Under the pieces are notes generated by a model. That model was not told the DNA's origin. It made no database searches and saw nothing but the letters and a program-made list of their open reading frames with translations. Below, piece by piece: positions 53,335 to 63,500 of a stretch of 64,000 bases of DNA. This DNA comes from CAVSNH01 sp963729275 (GTDB lineage: Bacteria > Actinomycetota > Acidimicrobiia > Acidimicrobiales > RAAP-2). Made by a program: the position numbers and the translations under genes. The stretch's first letter is position 1. The number at the start of each line of letters is the position of its first letter. The stretch covers positions 310,001 to 374,000 of the forward strand of contig CAVSNH010000004.1 of the NCBI GenBank assembly GCA_963729275.1. Direction: 5' to 3'.

Positions 53335-54933
53335 ATGGCCGAACCGCTCCGCGTCGCCAACTGCTCGGGTTTCTACGGTGACCGCCTGGCCGCGGCACGG
53401 GAGATGGTCGAAGGTGGGCCCATCGACGTCCTGACCGGCGACTGGCTGGCCGAGCTCACCATGTTCATCCTGTGGAAGGGCTACCGGAAGGACAGCAGCC
53501 GAGGGTGGGCGGGGACCTTCCTCACCCAGATGGAAGAGGTGCTCGGCCGGTGCGTCGATTCCGGCATCAAAGTCGTCACCAATGCCGGCGGCCTCAACCC
53601 GGGCGGGCTGGCCGATCAGGTCCGGGCATTGGCCGACCGTCTGGGCATCGCCGTCTCCGTGGCCCACGTCGAGGGCGACGACCTCCTGCCCCGGCTCGAC
53701 GAGCTCACCGCCGGTGGCCACGAGCTGTTCCACCTCGACACCGGTAAGCCATTGGCGGAAGCAGCCCGTCAGGTGGTGTCGGCCAACGCCTACCTCGGTG
53801 GCTGGCCGATCGCCGAGGCGTTGAGCGACGGGGCCGACATCGTCGTCTGCCCGCGGGTGACCGACGCCTCGCTCGTGGTTGGTCCGGCCGCCTGGCACCA
53901 CGGCTGGCAATCCACCGACTGGGACGCCCTGGCCGGTGCGGTGGCCGCCGGACACGTCATCGAGTGCGGCGCTCAGGCGACGGGCGGCAACTACGCGTTC
54001 TTCACGGAGGTGCCCGGTCTCGAGCATCCGGGATTCCCCATCGCCGAGGTGGCTCACGACGGCTCCGCCGTCATCACCAAGCACCCGGGGACGGGGGGCG
54101 AGGTGTCGGTGGGCACGGTGACCGCCCAGCTGCTCTACGAGATCGCCGGACCCGAGTACCCGAACACCGACGTGGTGGCACGCTTCGACATGCTCCGTCT
54201 CGACGAGGTCGGACCCGATCGGGTGCTCCTGTCCGGAGCCAAGGGCACGCCGGCGCCGCCCGATGTCAAGGTCTCGATCAACCTCCTCGGTGGCTGGCGC
54301 AACGCCATGACCTTCGTGCTGACCGGCCTCGACATCGAGGCCAAGGCGGCGCTCACCCTGGACTCACTGAGGGACGCCCTCGGCGGCACCGCTCAGTTCG
54401 AGACCTTCGACGCCCAGCTCATCCGCACGGACAAGCCCGACGCACCCATCAACGCCGAGGCAACGGCCGAGCTGCGCATCACGGTCAAGGACAGTGACCA
54501 GGAGCGCGTCGGCCGTCGGTTCTCGAGCGCGGCAACCGAGCTGGCTCTGGCCGGCTACCCCGGGCTGCATCTCACCGGCCCGCCCACCGCGGCCACCGAC
54601 TACGGCGTCTACTGGCCCACGCTGGTGCCCGCCCACCTGGTCGTGCCCTCGGTCGTCCACGCTGACGGGCGGCGGGTCGAGGTTCCCCACCGGGCCCATC
54701 TGGCCGCCGGCGGGGGCCGTCCGGCAGTAGTGGATGCGACCGACGCGTCGCTCGCCCCCGGAGCCACCGAGGAGCCGGCCTTCTCTGCCGTGCCCGTAAC
54801 CGTGGCCATGTCCGGTTCGGCCGTATCTTACGCCCGGAGAGACGCGGCGGGTGCCCCTCGGCACCCTGATCGGGGCCCGCTCCGGGGACAAGGGGGGCAA
54901 CGCCAACGTGGGCTTCTGGGCCCGTACCGATGA
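53335..54933 (+). CDS. AtuA-like DUF1446 protein, N-terminal and central part
   Basis: From ATG 53335, 5 bp after the carboxylase alpha stop. The DUF1446 core reads ANCSGFYGDR, GDWLAELTM, TNAGGLNPGG, GWPIAEAL, and GAQATGGNYAFF. These proteins belong to acyclic terpene utilisation loci, where AtuA is required but its reaction is not known. The frame runs ~28 codons past the point where the family C-terminal domain starts in the +1 frame at 54851; those last codons are probably not the natural end. The fused form found in relatives suggests a frame shift in a G-run near 54848. Confidence 0.82.
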   Translation: MAEPLRVANCSGFYGDRLAAAREMVEGGPIDVLTGDWLAELTMFILWKGYRKDSSRGWAGTFLTQMEEVLGRCVDSGIKVVTNAGGLNPGGLADQVRALADRLGIAVSVAHVEGDDLLPRLDELTAGGHELFHLDTGKPLAEAARQVVSANAYLGGWPIAEALSDGADIVVCPRVTDASLVVGPAAWHHGWQSTDWDALAGAVAAGHVIECGAQATGGNYAFFTEVPGLEHPGFPIAEVAHDGSAVITKHPGTGGEVSVGTVTAQLLYEIAGPEYPNTDVVARFDMLRLDEVGPDRVLLSGAKGTPAPPDVKVSINLLGGWRNAMTFVLTGLDIEAKAALTLDSLRDALGGTAQFETFDAQLIRTDKPDAPINAEATAELRITVKDSDQERVGRRFSSAATELALAGYPGLHLTGPPTAATDYGVYWPTLVPAHLVVPSVVHADGRRVEVPHRAHLAAGGGRPAVVDATDASLAPGATEEPAFSAVPVTVAMSGSAVSYARRDAAGAPRHPDRGPLRGQGGQRQRGLLGPYR

Positions 54934-55180
54934 GGCGTGGGCCTGGTTGGAGGGGTACCTCACGCTCGATCGGTTCCGCCAGCTCCTACCCGAGGCCGAC
55001 GACCTCGAGGTCGACCGGCATGTCTTCGACAACCTGCGGGCACTCAACTTCGTTGTCGTCGGGCTCTTGGGCGAAGGAGTCGCCTCTTCGACGCGGCCCG
55101 ATCCTCAGGCCAAGGGCCTCGGCGAGTACCTTCGGAGCAGGCTCGTCGACATCCCCGTCGACCTGCTGGACGCCAGCTGA
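54851..55180 (+). CDS. AtuA-like C-terminal domain, separate frame
   Basis: From GTG 54851, overlapping the upstream frame. A domain of 109 residues reading PLGTLIGARSGDKGGNANVGFWAR, with LRALNFVVVGLLGEGV and the end RSRLVDIPVDLL. In most relatives this domain is the C-terminus of the DUF1446 protein. It is therefore either an independently translated small subunit, coupled to the gene before, or the tail of a gene broken by one inserted base. Confidence 0.75.
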   Translation: MPLGTLIGARSGDKGGNANVGFWARTDEAWAWLEGYLTLDRFRQLLPEADDLEVDRHVFDNLRALNFVVVGLLGEGVASSTRPDPQAKGLGEYLRSRLVDIPVDLLDAS

Positions 55181-55246
55181 GCGACCAGTCGGCCGGGTCG
55201 GACAGCAGGAGCATCGGGAAGCAGTCAAAGGGGCAAGGAGCAGGCC

Positions 55247-56409
55247 ATGGACTTCATCGAATCCGACGAGCTGCAGATGCTGCGGGAGGCGGTGGCCTCC
55301 ATCGCCTCGAAATTCGGCCACGACTACTACGTGGCCAAGGCTCACGCCGACGAGCGCACCGACGAGCTGTGGAAGGCGGTGGCGGAACCGGGCTTCCTCG
55401 GGGTCAACGTCCCCGAGGAGTACGGAGGGGGCGGGGGCGGCATCAGCGAGCTGGCCGTCGTCCAGGAAGAGCTGGCCGCCGCCGGTTGCCCGCTGCTGGT
55501 GATCGTCGTGTCGCCGGCCATCTGCGCCACCATCATCGCCCGGTTCGGTACCGACGCCCAGAAGCAGCGGTGGCTCCCCCGCTTTGCCACCGGCGAGCTC
55601 AAGATGGCCTTTGCCATCACCGAGCCCGACGCCGGCTCGAACTCCCACAACCTCTCGCTCACCGCCACCAAGGACGGCGACATCTACCGCCTCAACGGCT
55701 CGAAGTACTACATCTCAGGAGTCGACGAGTGCGAGGCCATCTTGGTGGTCACCCGCTCGGGTGTGGACCCGGAACGGGCCGCGGCCGCCTCTCGCTGTTC
55801 GTGGTCGACACGGACACGCCGGGACTCCAGATGCAGGTCCTCCCCGTCGAGATCACCGCCCCCGAGAAGCAGTTCACCTTGTTCTTCGACAACGCCGAGG
55901 TGGAGGCCGACCGGTTGATCGGCGACGAGGGCGAGGGCCTGCGTCAGGTCTTCTTCGGCCTCAATCCCGAGCGCATCCTCTCGGCGGCCACCGCCAACGG
56001 CATCGGCCGTTATGCGCTGACCCGCGCCGCCGACTACGCCAAGAGCCGCGAGGTGTGGGGCACCCCGATCGGCCGCCACCAGGGCCTGTCCCACCCCCTG
56101 GCCAAGGCCAAGGTCGAAGTGGAGCTGGCCCGGCTCATGACCGACAAGGCGGCGTGGCTCTGCGACCACGCCGGCGAGACGCCCGAGGCCGGGGAGGCGG
56201 CCAACATGGCCAAGTACGCGGCGGCCGAGGCGGCGCTGGCCGCGCTCGACCAGGCCATCCAGACCCACGGCGGGAACGGCATGTCGAGCGAGTTCGGTCT
56301 GGCCGACATGTGGGGCATGACCCGTCTGCTCCGGATCGCACCGGTCAGCCGCGAGATGATCCTCAATTTCGTGGCCCAGCACTCCTTGGGACTGCCCAAG
56401 TCCTACTGA
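55247..56409 (+). pseudogene. Acyl-CoA dehydrogenase, FadE13-like, one frame change
   Basis: From ATG 55247 with GGAG upstream. The first frame contains GVNVPEEYGGGGGGI, AFAITEPDAGSNSHN and the substrate strand LNGSKYYISG. It loses the family after PERAAAA near 55785. The second frame (-1) takes up with LSLFVVDTDTPG, DNAEVEADRLIGDEGEG, YAKSREVWGTPIG, and IQTHGGNGMSSEFGLADMWG, ending at 56409. Restoring one base in a GC-rich run gives a protein of ~387 residues, the usual length. The enzyme would supply or use the enoyl-CoA handled by the carboxylase. Confidence 0.8.
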
Positions 56410-56658
56410 GCGCAGTCCGGTCCCCCTCCCCACTGGAGCGCCGGACGGCGCCTCGGCCGGGCCGCGGCGTCGCCCCTCTGCAACGGACGAAGGTGTGGCC
56501 TCACTGAACGTACGCACGCTTCGAGGGGCTCAAGCCCAGCGTCCGAACGGTCGATCATGCCTGGTGCAGGTGGAATTACGTCTATGTGCGGGCGATGTAG
56601 GCACTTACCCTGCCATAAAGGGCAATGGATGAAATCAAGAGGTCGAGCGGTCCCGTAG

Positions 56659-59459
56659 ATGGTCGCTGAACCCGTCGACGGCGCGCGCTCGCGCTGCGGG
56701 GCATCGCGGGTCGGGCGTCGGACGAGGGGATAACGCTGATCGAGATCATCGTCGCGTTCACCATTCTCATGATCACGATGGTCCCGGTCGGGTACCTATT
56801 CACGTCCGCGGTGGCCTCGGCCGACAACGCTCGCCAACAGCAGGCGGCCCTTCAGATGGCCGACTCCTGGCTCGAGATCCTCACCAACAGTACGCCTCCG
56901 CAGACGGATGGAGTGGTTACGACCAACTCGTGGACGACCCCGACCGCACCGACGGGCGCCCAGGTACCCGTGTCCAAAACGACGGACGGCACCATCTTCA
57001 CCGTTCAGTCTGAGTACTCGTGGCAATCGGTCAACAATGAGACCGGAACGTCCTCCGACTTTTGCTCCGATGGCGAACCGCCCAGCCCGTCGCACCCTGC
57101 CGTCATCCAGCTGCACGTGATGGTGAGCTGGGACAGCGGCGCCCATGCCGTGACCGACACCACAAACGTCGACTATCCCCAGCCCGGCCTGCAGACCGAC
57201 GGCTACATCAGCATGCAGTTGACCAACAGTGGATCGGTCGACACCGATGGGAACCTGGCGGCGTCCCGACTCGAAGCGATTCCGGTGATCATCACTCCCG
57301 CCGTTGGCAACCCTTATTCCGCCCTGTATCCCGACTCGAACGGGTGCTTCTTCGCAGAATTGGGGACAGGGGACTACACGATCTCGTTGGGGCAACCGAG
57401 TGCGGGCACCCCGAATGTCTTCACCGGCTACTCCGGCATCCCGCCGTTCGTCACCACCGGCGGCAGTACCAGTGATTCGTACGTCGCCGACGTCACTGTG
57501 GCCGCCGAACAGACCATCCAGCTCTCCGGAGGCAACTCCTTCGACGAAGGTATCAACACCTCCCTCTCCTACGGCGGAGGGGCCGCCGTCGACGGTGGCG
57601 TCCAATGCCCCGGCACCAGCGACATCACTTGCTTCACCACCGGTGACGGAACGTCCGGAGCTTCGGCGGCCTGGGGCGGCACCTCGTCGACATGGACGTC
57701 GACCACGTTGTCGCACATCACCCATCTGAATCAAGTTGCCTGCACGTCGGCCAGCTCCCCGACCTGTGTGGGCGTCGGCTATACGCAAAGCGGCGGCTCG
57801 GACAGCGGCACCGTCGTCACCACGCCCTCAGACTTCAACAGCATCTCGACCGACACGTTGCCGTCGAACAGCGACGTTGCCGACATCACGAAGGTGGTCT
57901 GCCCTTCATCCAATGGGTGCTATGCGCTGGCTACGACCCCGGCCGGCAATCCCGTCCTGCTGGCCGGCGCCGTCGGCCAGACCCCGGCCGACACATGGAT
58001 CGTCGTCAATCCCGCCGAGTGGAGCTCGGCCCCACCAGCGTCGACGACCTTCACCAGTCTCTCTTCGATTGCCTGCCCGACTTCGACCACCTGCGAACTG
58101 ACCGGTTCGGCAGTTTTTGGGACGGCGCCGACGGCACCGGTCATCCTCCGTATGGACGGTGATCCGGCCACGTTGGCCTCGAACCCGACATGGACACCGA
58201 CATTCACGGCTGACGTCGTCCCCAGCGATATGCAATCGGTCGGAAAGATCACCTGCCCGGATTCCACCCAGTGCCTGGCCATCGGCACCGGTGATTCGAC
58301 GAGTCCGACCGATCCCACCATCTTCACTGCTCCCATCGCGTCAGGGAGCGGGCAGGCCAGCACCTGGATCAATGACACGTTCCCGGCCAACACGGGATCG
58401 GTGACGGGCATCTCCTGCACGTCGACCACCTGCGTGGCCATCGGGACGATGTCGGGGTCCTCGGCCACGGCCGCCGTTTGGACCGGCCTGCTCAATGGCG
58501 GCGGCTCCGATCAGTGGCAACAAGCCACGACCATTCCCGTCGTCGACTCGGTCACTGCGGTGGCGTGCGGCCAGCCCGCCGGCAACGACGGAGCCGACTG
58601 CGAGATAGCGGCGGTGACGAGCTCGACGTCCGGTGAGCTCATCGAGGGCTCGCTCGCTCAGAACGGAGGTTGGGTCTGGAATCCAACCACGTTCACCTCC
58701 GACAACGCGGTCGAGTACTACTCCGGAGTCGCGTGCGAGAGCCCGCCCACCTCCAACAACTCCGCCTGCGCGGCAAGCGCTGTGACGCCCAGCGGACCAA
58801 TCATCGTCACCTCTGCCTCCGGTCCCTCAGGGACGTGGACGACGGAGACGCCGTCCTCACTTCCTGGTGCCACTGTGACGGGAGTTCCCGTCGAGACGAC
58901 TCCCGCCTCGCAATCAAACTGGTCGACCAACGTCGACTACCAGCCAGGAGGCAGCTCGAACGCGACCTCTCTCCCGGGCTACCTCTATCCCTACGCGGAC
59001 GGGTACTCGGTCGTGGCCGGCGATTGCGGCGCAGAGGCGAACGCCACAGGAGCCGAGGCGACGCTCTCTGCTCTTCCCGGTGGGACGGCTGCAGGGACCG
59101 TGCCGCTCGGTCTGCTCCCGCTGCAGGTGCGGAATTCTACCGGTGCCGCGCTCAGCGGAGCGACCGTCACGCTCACGGCAGACACGTCGGGCTGCGCCGG
59201 GGACCAATACGTGCTGCCGCTCACTGACTCCAGCGGGAAGAGTCGAATTGCGGTTCCCTACGGGACCTACCTCTTCACGGCTACCGCAGGATCGACGACC
59301 ATCCCGACGAGCTCAGGTGGCACCACGGTCACGATCACGGTCGACGTCGCCCCGAGCGAAGTGACCGTCACCACCGCCACCACCGTTACCGGGCCGCCAC
59401 CATCGACGACGTCAACCTCGGTGACCACCTATCTGCCCAACCTGGTCCCGGTGTCGTGA
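56659..59459 (+). CDS. Prepilin-like protein A with giant repeat ectodomain
   Basis: The body frame runs from about 56670 to 59459, ~930 residues. Its N-terminus carries a type IV prepilin signature: acidic DEG, cleavage, then ITLIEIIVAFTIL and a hydrophobic helix. There is no start codon in that frame between the stop at 56667 and the signature. The ATG at 56659 (MVAEPVDG) would connect after a -1 shift. Downstream, eight segments of the pattern V/I-x-C-x-S...C-x-(hydrophobic) spaced 45-60 residues look like blades of a disulfide-tied beta-propeller. The C-terminus has Ig-like beta strands. The stop overlaps the next start. Confidence 0.7.
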
Positions 59460-60502
59460 TGAATGCGGCCCTTCTCAAGTGGCGCGGCCGACGCCTCATA
59501 GGCAATGGCGGGCGGCAACGACGTCGAGAGCCGCGGCACCGCGGTGACGAAGGCTTCACTCTCACCGAGCTGCTGATCGCCTCGACCCTGCTGGTCGTGC
59601 TTCTCACCGTCGTCATGCTCAGCATGAGTCTCGTGAGCAGCATCTCCGCCAACGTCACCAGCCAGTACCAGGAGTTCGACCAGGCCCTCCCCGCCTTGGC
59701 CCCGCTGCAGACACTCATCCGGGCCGAGGTCGAGCCCGGACCGCCCACCTTGAACGGGGCGCCGACCCCGGGCTTCGGCGTCGACACCCCGGGCACGCCT
59801 CCGACCCCCGACTCGATCAGCGGGATCGGCAATTACTCGCTCACCTTCTATTCCGACATCGGCACCGCATACAACAACGTGACCTCCACCGCGGGCGTCG
59901 CCACGACTGCCGGTCCGGCGAAGATCGTCGCCGAAGAGCTCACCTCGAGCGGGACTCCGGTCAATCCGACCGCCTCGACGACCCAGTGCTCGTCGAGCCA
60001 GCCGTGCAGCTTCCAGGTACGCCAATACCTCCCGAGCCAGACCAACTTCAACGGCACCCTCACCTCCACATGCCCGTTTACCGACGTGGCCGGGGTCCCC
60101 AGCCTGCCAGTACGGCTCAACTACACGCTCATCACCAACGCGCAGGACGTCGTCAACGATCCCGCCGCAGGTGAGCCGATCTTCACCTACTCCATCTTCG
60201 ACAGCGTGAACAACATCACCTTCACGCCAACGGCGTCCGAGGTACAGAGCGGGACGATCGACCTTGTCAGCCACGGTTATCCGTCGGGAACGCCCAACGT
60301 GAGTCTCACCTCCTGCCTGGCACCCAACGGGACCTACCCGACCTGCCCGGCTGACGCCATCCAAAGCCTGGGAATCGACCTCCGGGTGGCAGCCAAGGGA
60401 GCGGGGGCGCAGACGGTCGAGAACGACACGGTCGTCTATCGATATCCCGAGCCCGCGCCGGGCTCCCCATTCCCCTACCAGTTCTCCACCACAACGGGGT
60501 GA
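59459..60502 (+). CDS. Prepilin-like protein B
   Basis: A protein of about 347 residues; ATG 59459 overlaps the stop of gene A (a GTG at 59456 is the alternative). An Arg-rich leader of ~30 residues ends with DEG, then FTLTELLIASTLLVVLLTVVM: a good class III or type IV prepilin motif with the conserved Glu at +5. The rest is a beta-rich, Thr/Ser/Pro-rich exported domain with few Cys (TQCSSSQPCSF). It should be processed by a prepilin peptidase, which is not in the window. The stop overlaps a GTG, the possible start of gene C. Confidence 0.78.
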   Translation: MNAALLKWRGRRLIGNGGRQRRREPRHRGDEGFTLTELLIASTLLVVLLTVVMLSMSLVSSISANVTSQYQEFDQALPALAPLQTLIRAEVEPGPPTLNGAPTPGFGVDTPGTPPTPDSISGIGNYSLTFYSDIGTAYNNVTSTAGVATTAGPAKIVAEELTSSGTPVNPTASTTQCSSSQPCSFQVRQYLPSQTNFNGTLTSTCPFTDVAGVPSLPVRLNYTLITNAQDVVNDPAAGEPIFTYSIFDSVNNITFTPTASEVQSGTIDLVSHGYPSGTPNVSLTSCLAPNGTYPTCPADAIQSLGIDLRVAAKGAGAQTVENDTVVYRYPEPAPGSPFPYQFSTTTG

Positions 60503-60574
60503 CCGAAATGTCCGATTCGAACGTCTCGCTGCTCTGGTCACGTCCGTGGTTGGCTCGTCGCCGCCCGACGGCGC

Positions 60575-63500
60575 ATGGCCGGGAACTCGGACGCTGGCCA
60601 GACAGCCATCGTGGCCGTCGTGGCCATCTCGGTCATCTTCTCGCTGATCGGGGTCACGCTCGTCCAGACGGTCCTCAACTCTCTTCCCCTCCAACAGACC
60701 AAGTCAGTGCAGCTCTACGCCAACCGCGCCCTGCAGGCCGGTGAGAACGCCTACATCACGGCCATCAGCGCCAATCCGAGCCTGGCCCAGTGCAGCACCA
60801 ACACCAACGGCAGCGGGATCTGCAGCGGGCTCAATTACTGGCGACTGGAACTTCGTCGAGAACTCGACTCAAGACGGAGGGGACCCGGAGTACTACGCCT
60901 TCGGCAATCCGGTCCCGAATTTTGATGCGACGAGCCACACCCTCCTCAGCCTCGCCGTACAGGTCGTAGGCGCCGCCCACGACATCAGCGCGCCGAACGG
61001 TTACCTCTTCGACCAGGAGACCCTCACCGTCACGCCCAGGAACGGATTCCTCCAGAACGTCTGGTGGTCAAACTACGAGTCGTACAGTTCCACCGGGGAC
61101 TATTCGACGTGTAACTACAACTGGAAGCTGAACTACGACATCGACAACGACAACGTCGACTGCAGCCCGGTCTACTTCGGGCCGGGCGACTATCTCTTCG
61201 GTCCCGTCTTCACCAATGACTCCGTGTTCGTGAGCGGCAACGGCCAGACGGCCGACTCGCCGTCCTTCGGCACGTCGACGTCTGCCTCGACGGTGACCAC
61301 GGCCGACCCCCACTGCCTGTTCGTCGACGACGCTGACGGCATGAGTGGAACAGACAGCAACTGTGCCAATGCCGACAACGACGTGGCGCTGTATGGGTGC
61401 CCCGTGCCAGGACCACCAAGACCCAAACCTGTACCACCGCCAGCTCCTACGACAATCCGGTGGAGGTCCCACCGTCGAGCGACCAGCAGCTGAGCACGAT
61501 CGCCAACCAGAACGGTTGCCTCTACTCCGGACCCACTCAGATCACGCTCTCGGGCGGCCAGATGACCGTGGTCAGCCCGGACACACCAGAGGAGTCGGTC
61601 AGTGGTCTTTCCTATCCGTTCGACGAGAACAACCTGGCCAACGGCCAGGGCCAGCCGGTCAACACCAACGACTGTCCGAACAACGGGACTGCGGCGCTGC
61701 CGGCCAACGGGGTCGTGTTCGTCGAGAACGCCACCACCGCCCAGGCGTGGGCCAACCCGTTCGACGACGCCATCGACAACTCCGTCACCAACCTGACGGA
61801 GTCCCCCTCATCGCCGACATCCGGCGAGTCGGTGAAGGCTCACGGCCACCGTCACCTCCGACAGCAGCCAGCTCAACAGCGGCGCCGCCGTGTCGTTCAG
61901 CCAGACCACGAACAACGCCCACGGGTTTGGTACAACGACCTCGCCGATCAACAACTGCACGACCCAGACACTCACCACGCCGGCCGCCGTGACGCCGGCG
62001 ACCACCCCGCCCTCCTACAGCGCCACCGCCACCTGCACGCTCACCTACGGGTCGACGAACACGGGCGCCTTCTCCGCCACATTCAGTGGCGGCAACGATG
62101 CCTTGACGTCCTCGGCCAACCTCGGCCAGACCTATACCCTCACTCCGACGTCTTCCTACGGGCCCGATTCACAGGTGACGGCGGGTGGGTGCAACAGCTG
62201 CTACTACGGTGAGACAGGATCGCCCAATGCCGAGGGCGACGCCTTCGTCAACGGATCGTTGTCGGGCGAGCTCACCATCGGCACGGCCAACGACATCATC
62301 GTCGACGGCAACATCACCTATAGCGACTGCCAGTGGACAACCGGCCAGAGTGGCCAGGCCGACAGCTTCTGCCCCTACAACGACACCGGGGCCAACGACA
62401 CGCTCGGTCTCATCGCCGAGAACTACGCCGAGATCGATCACCCGGTGCTGGCATCGTCGACATCCGGGAACAACCCGACGATCCTGCCCACCTGCGCCTC
62501 AGCGGCATCGGCGCCGGACTGCGATCCGTCCAACGGCAGTGGCCTCAGCATCGATGCCGCCATCCTCGCCCTCAACGAATCCTTCGTGGTCAACAACTAC
62601 GCCGATGGAAACACGGAGGGCACTCTCGACGATTACGGCTCCATCCAGCAGTACGCCCGGGGCCCTGTCGGCACGTTCAACGGCAACTCGTCAGTTTCCG
62701 GCTATGTGAAGCACTACACCTGGGATCCGCTCCTCGACTATCTGTTCCCACCCAGCTACCTGGTCCCCTCCACCGCGGCATGGACCCTGACCTCCGTGGC
62801 CGTCAACGCCGGCTCTGAGGCCACCGCCGTCAACGTCTGCCCGCCGCTGGAGCCGGCCTACGGCTACTCGCAATGGATCACCGCCTACTGCTCGCAGACG
62901 ACCGGCGGCCTTCCCAACTATCCGGCGGAGACGGTTCCCACGCCTCCCACCGCAGTCACCGCGACGGCCTCGGCCAACAGCACCGCGACGGTCGACTGGA
63001 CCGATCCTGTGTCCAGCAATGGCTCTTCGATCAGCAGCTACACCGTGACCGCGTTCCCGACGTGCTCGAGCTGTGGTGGCACCGTGGTCTCCGGCTCCGG
63101 CGCAACTTCGACGACCATCACCGGCCTCACGCCTGGCGACACCTACACCTTCACGGTGACCGCCACCAACGCCAGCGGGGCGAGCAGTCCGTCGACCGTC
63201 TCCAATGCGGTCGTCATCCCCACTGTTCCGAACGCCCCCACTCTCGTCACCGCGGTCGGCAACTCCAATGGGTCGGTCACGGTCAACTGGTCGGATCCGT
63301 CGAACAACGGGTCGGCCATCACCGGGTATACCGTCATCCCGAACCCAGCGTGCTCGAGCTGCGCCGGCACCTCGGTCAGCGGTGCATCCGCGACGTCAGC
63401 GACGATCACCGGCCTCAGCAACGGTGGTAACTACACCTTCACGGTGACGGCTACCAACGGAGTCGGTACCAGTAGCCCGTCGTCTCCGTCGAACGAGATC

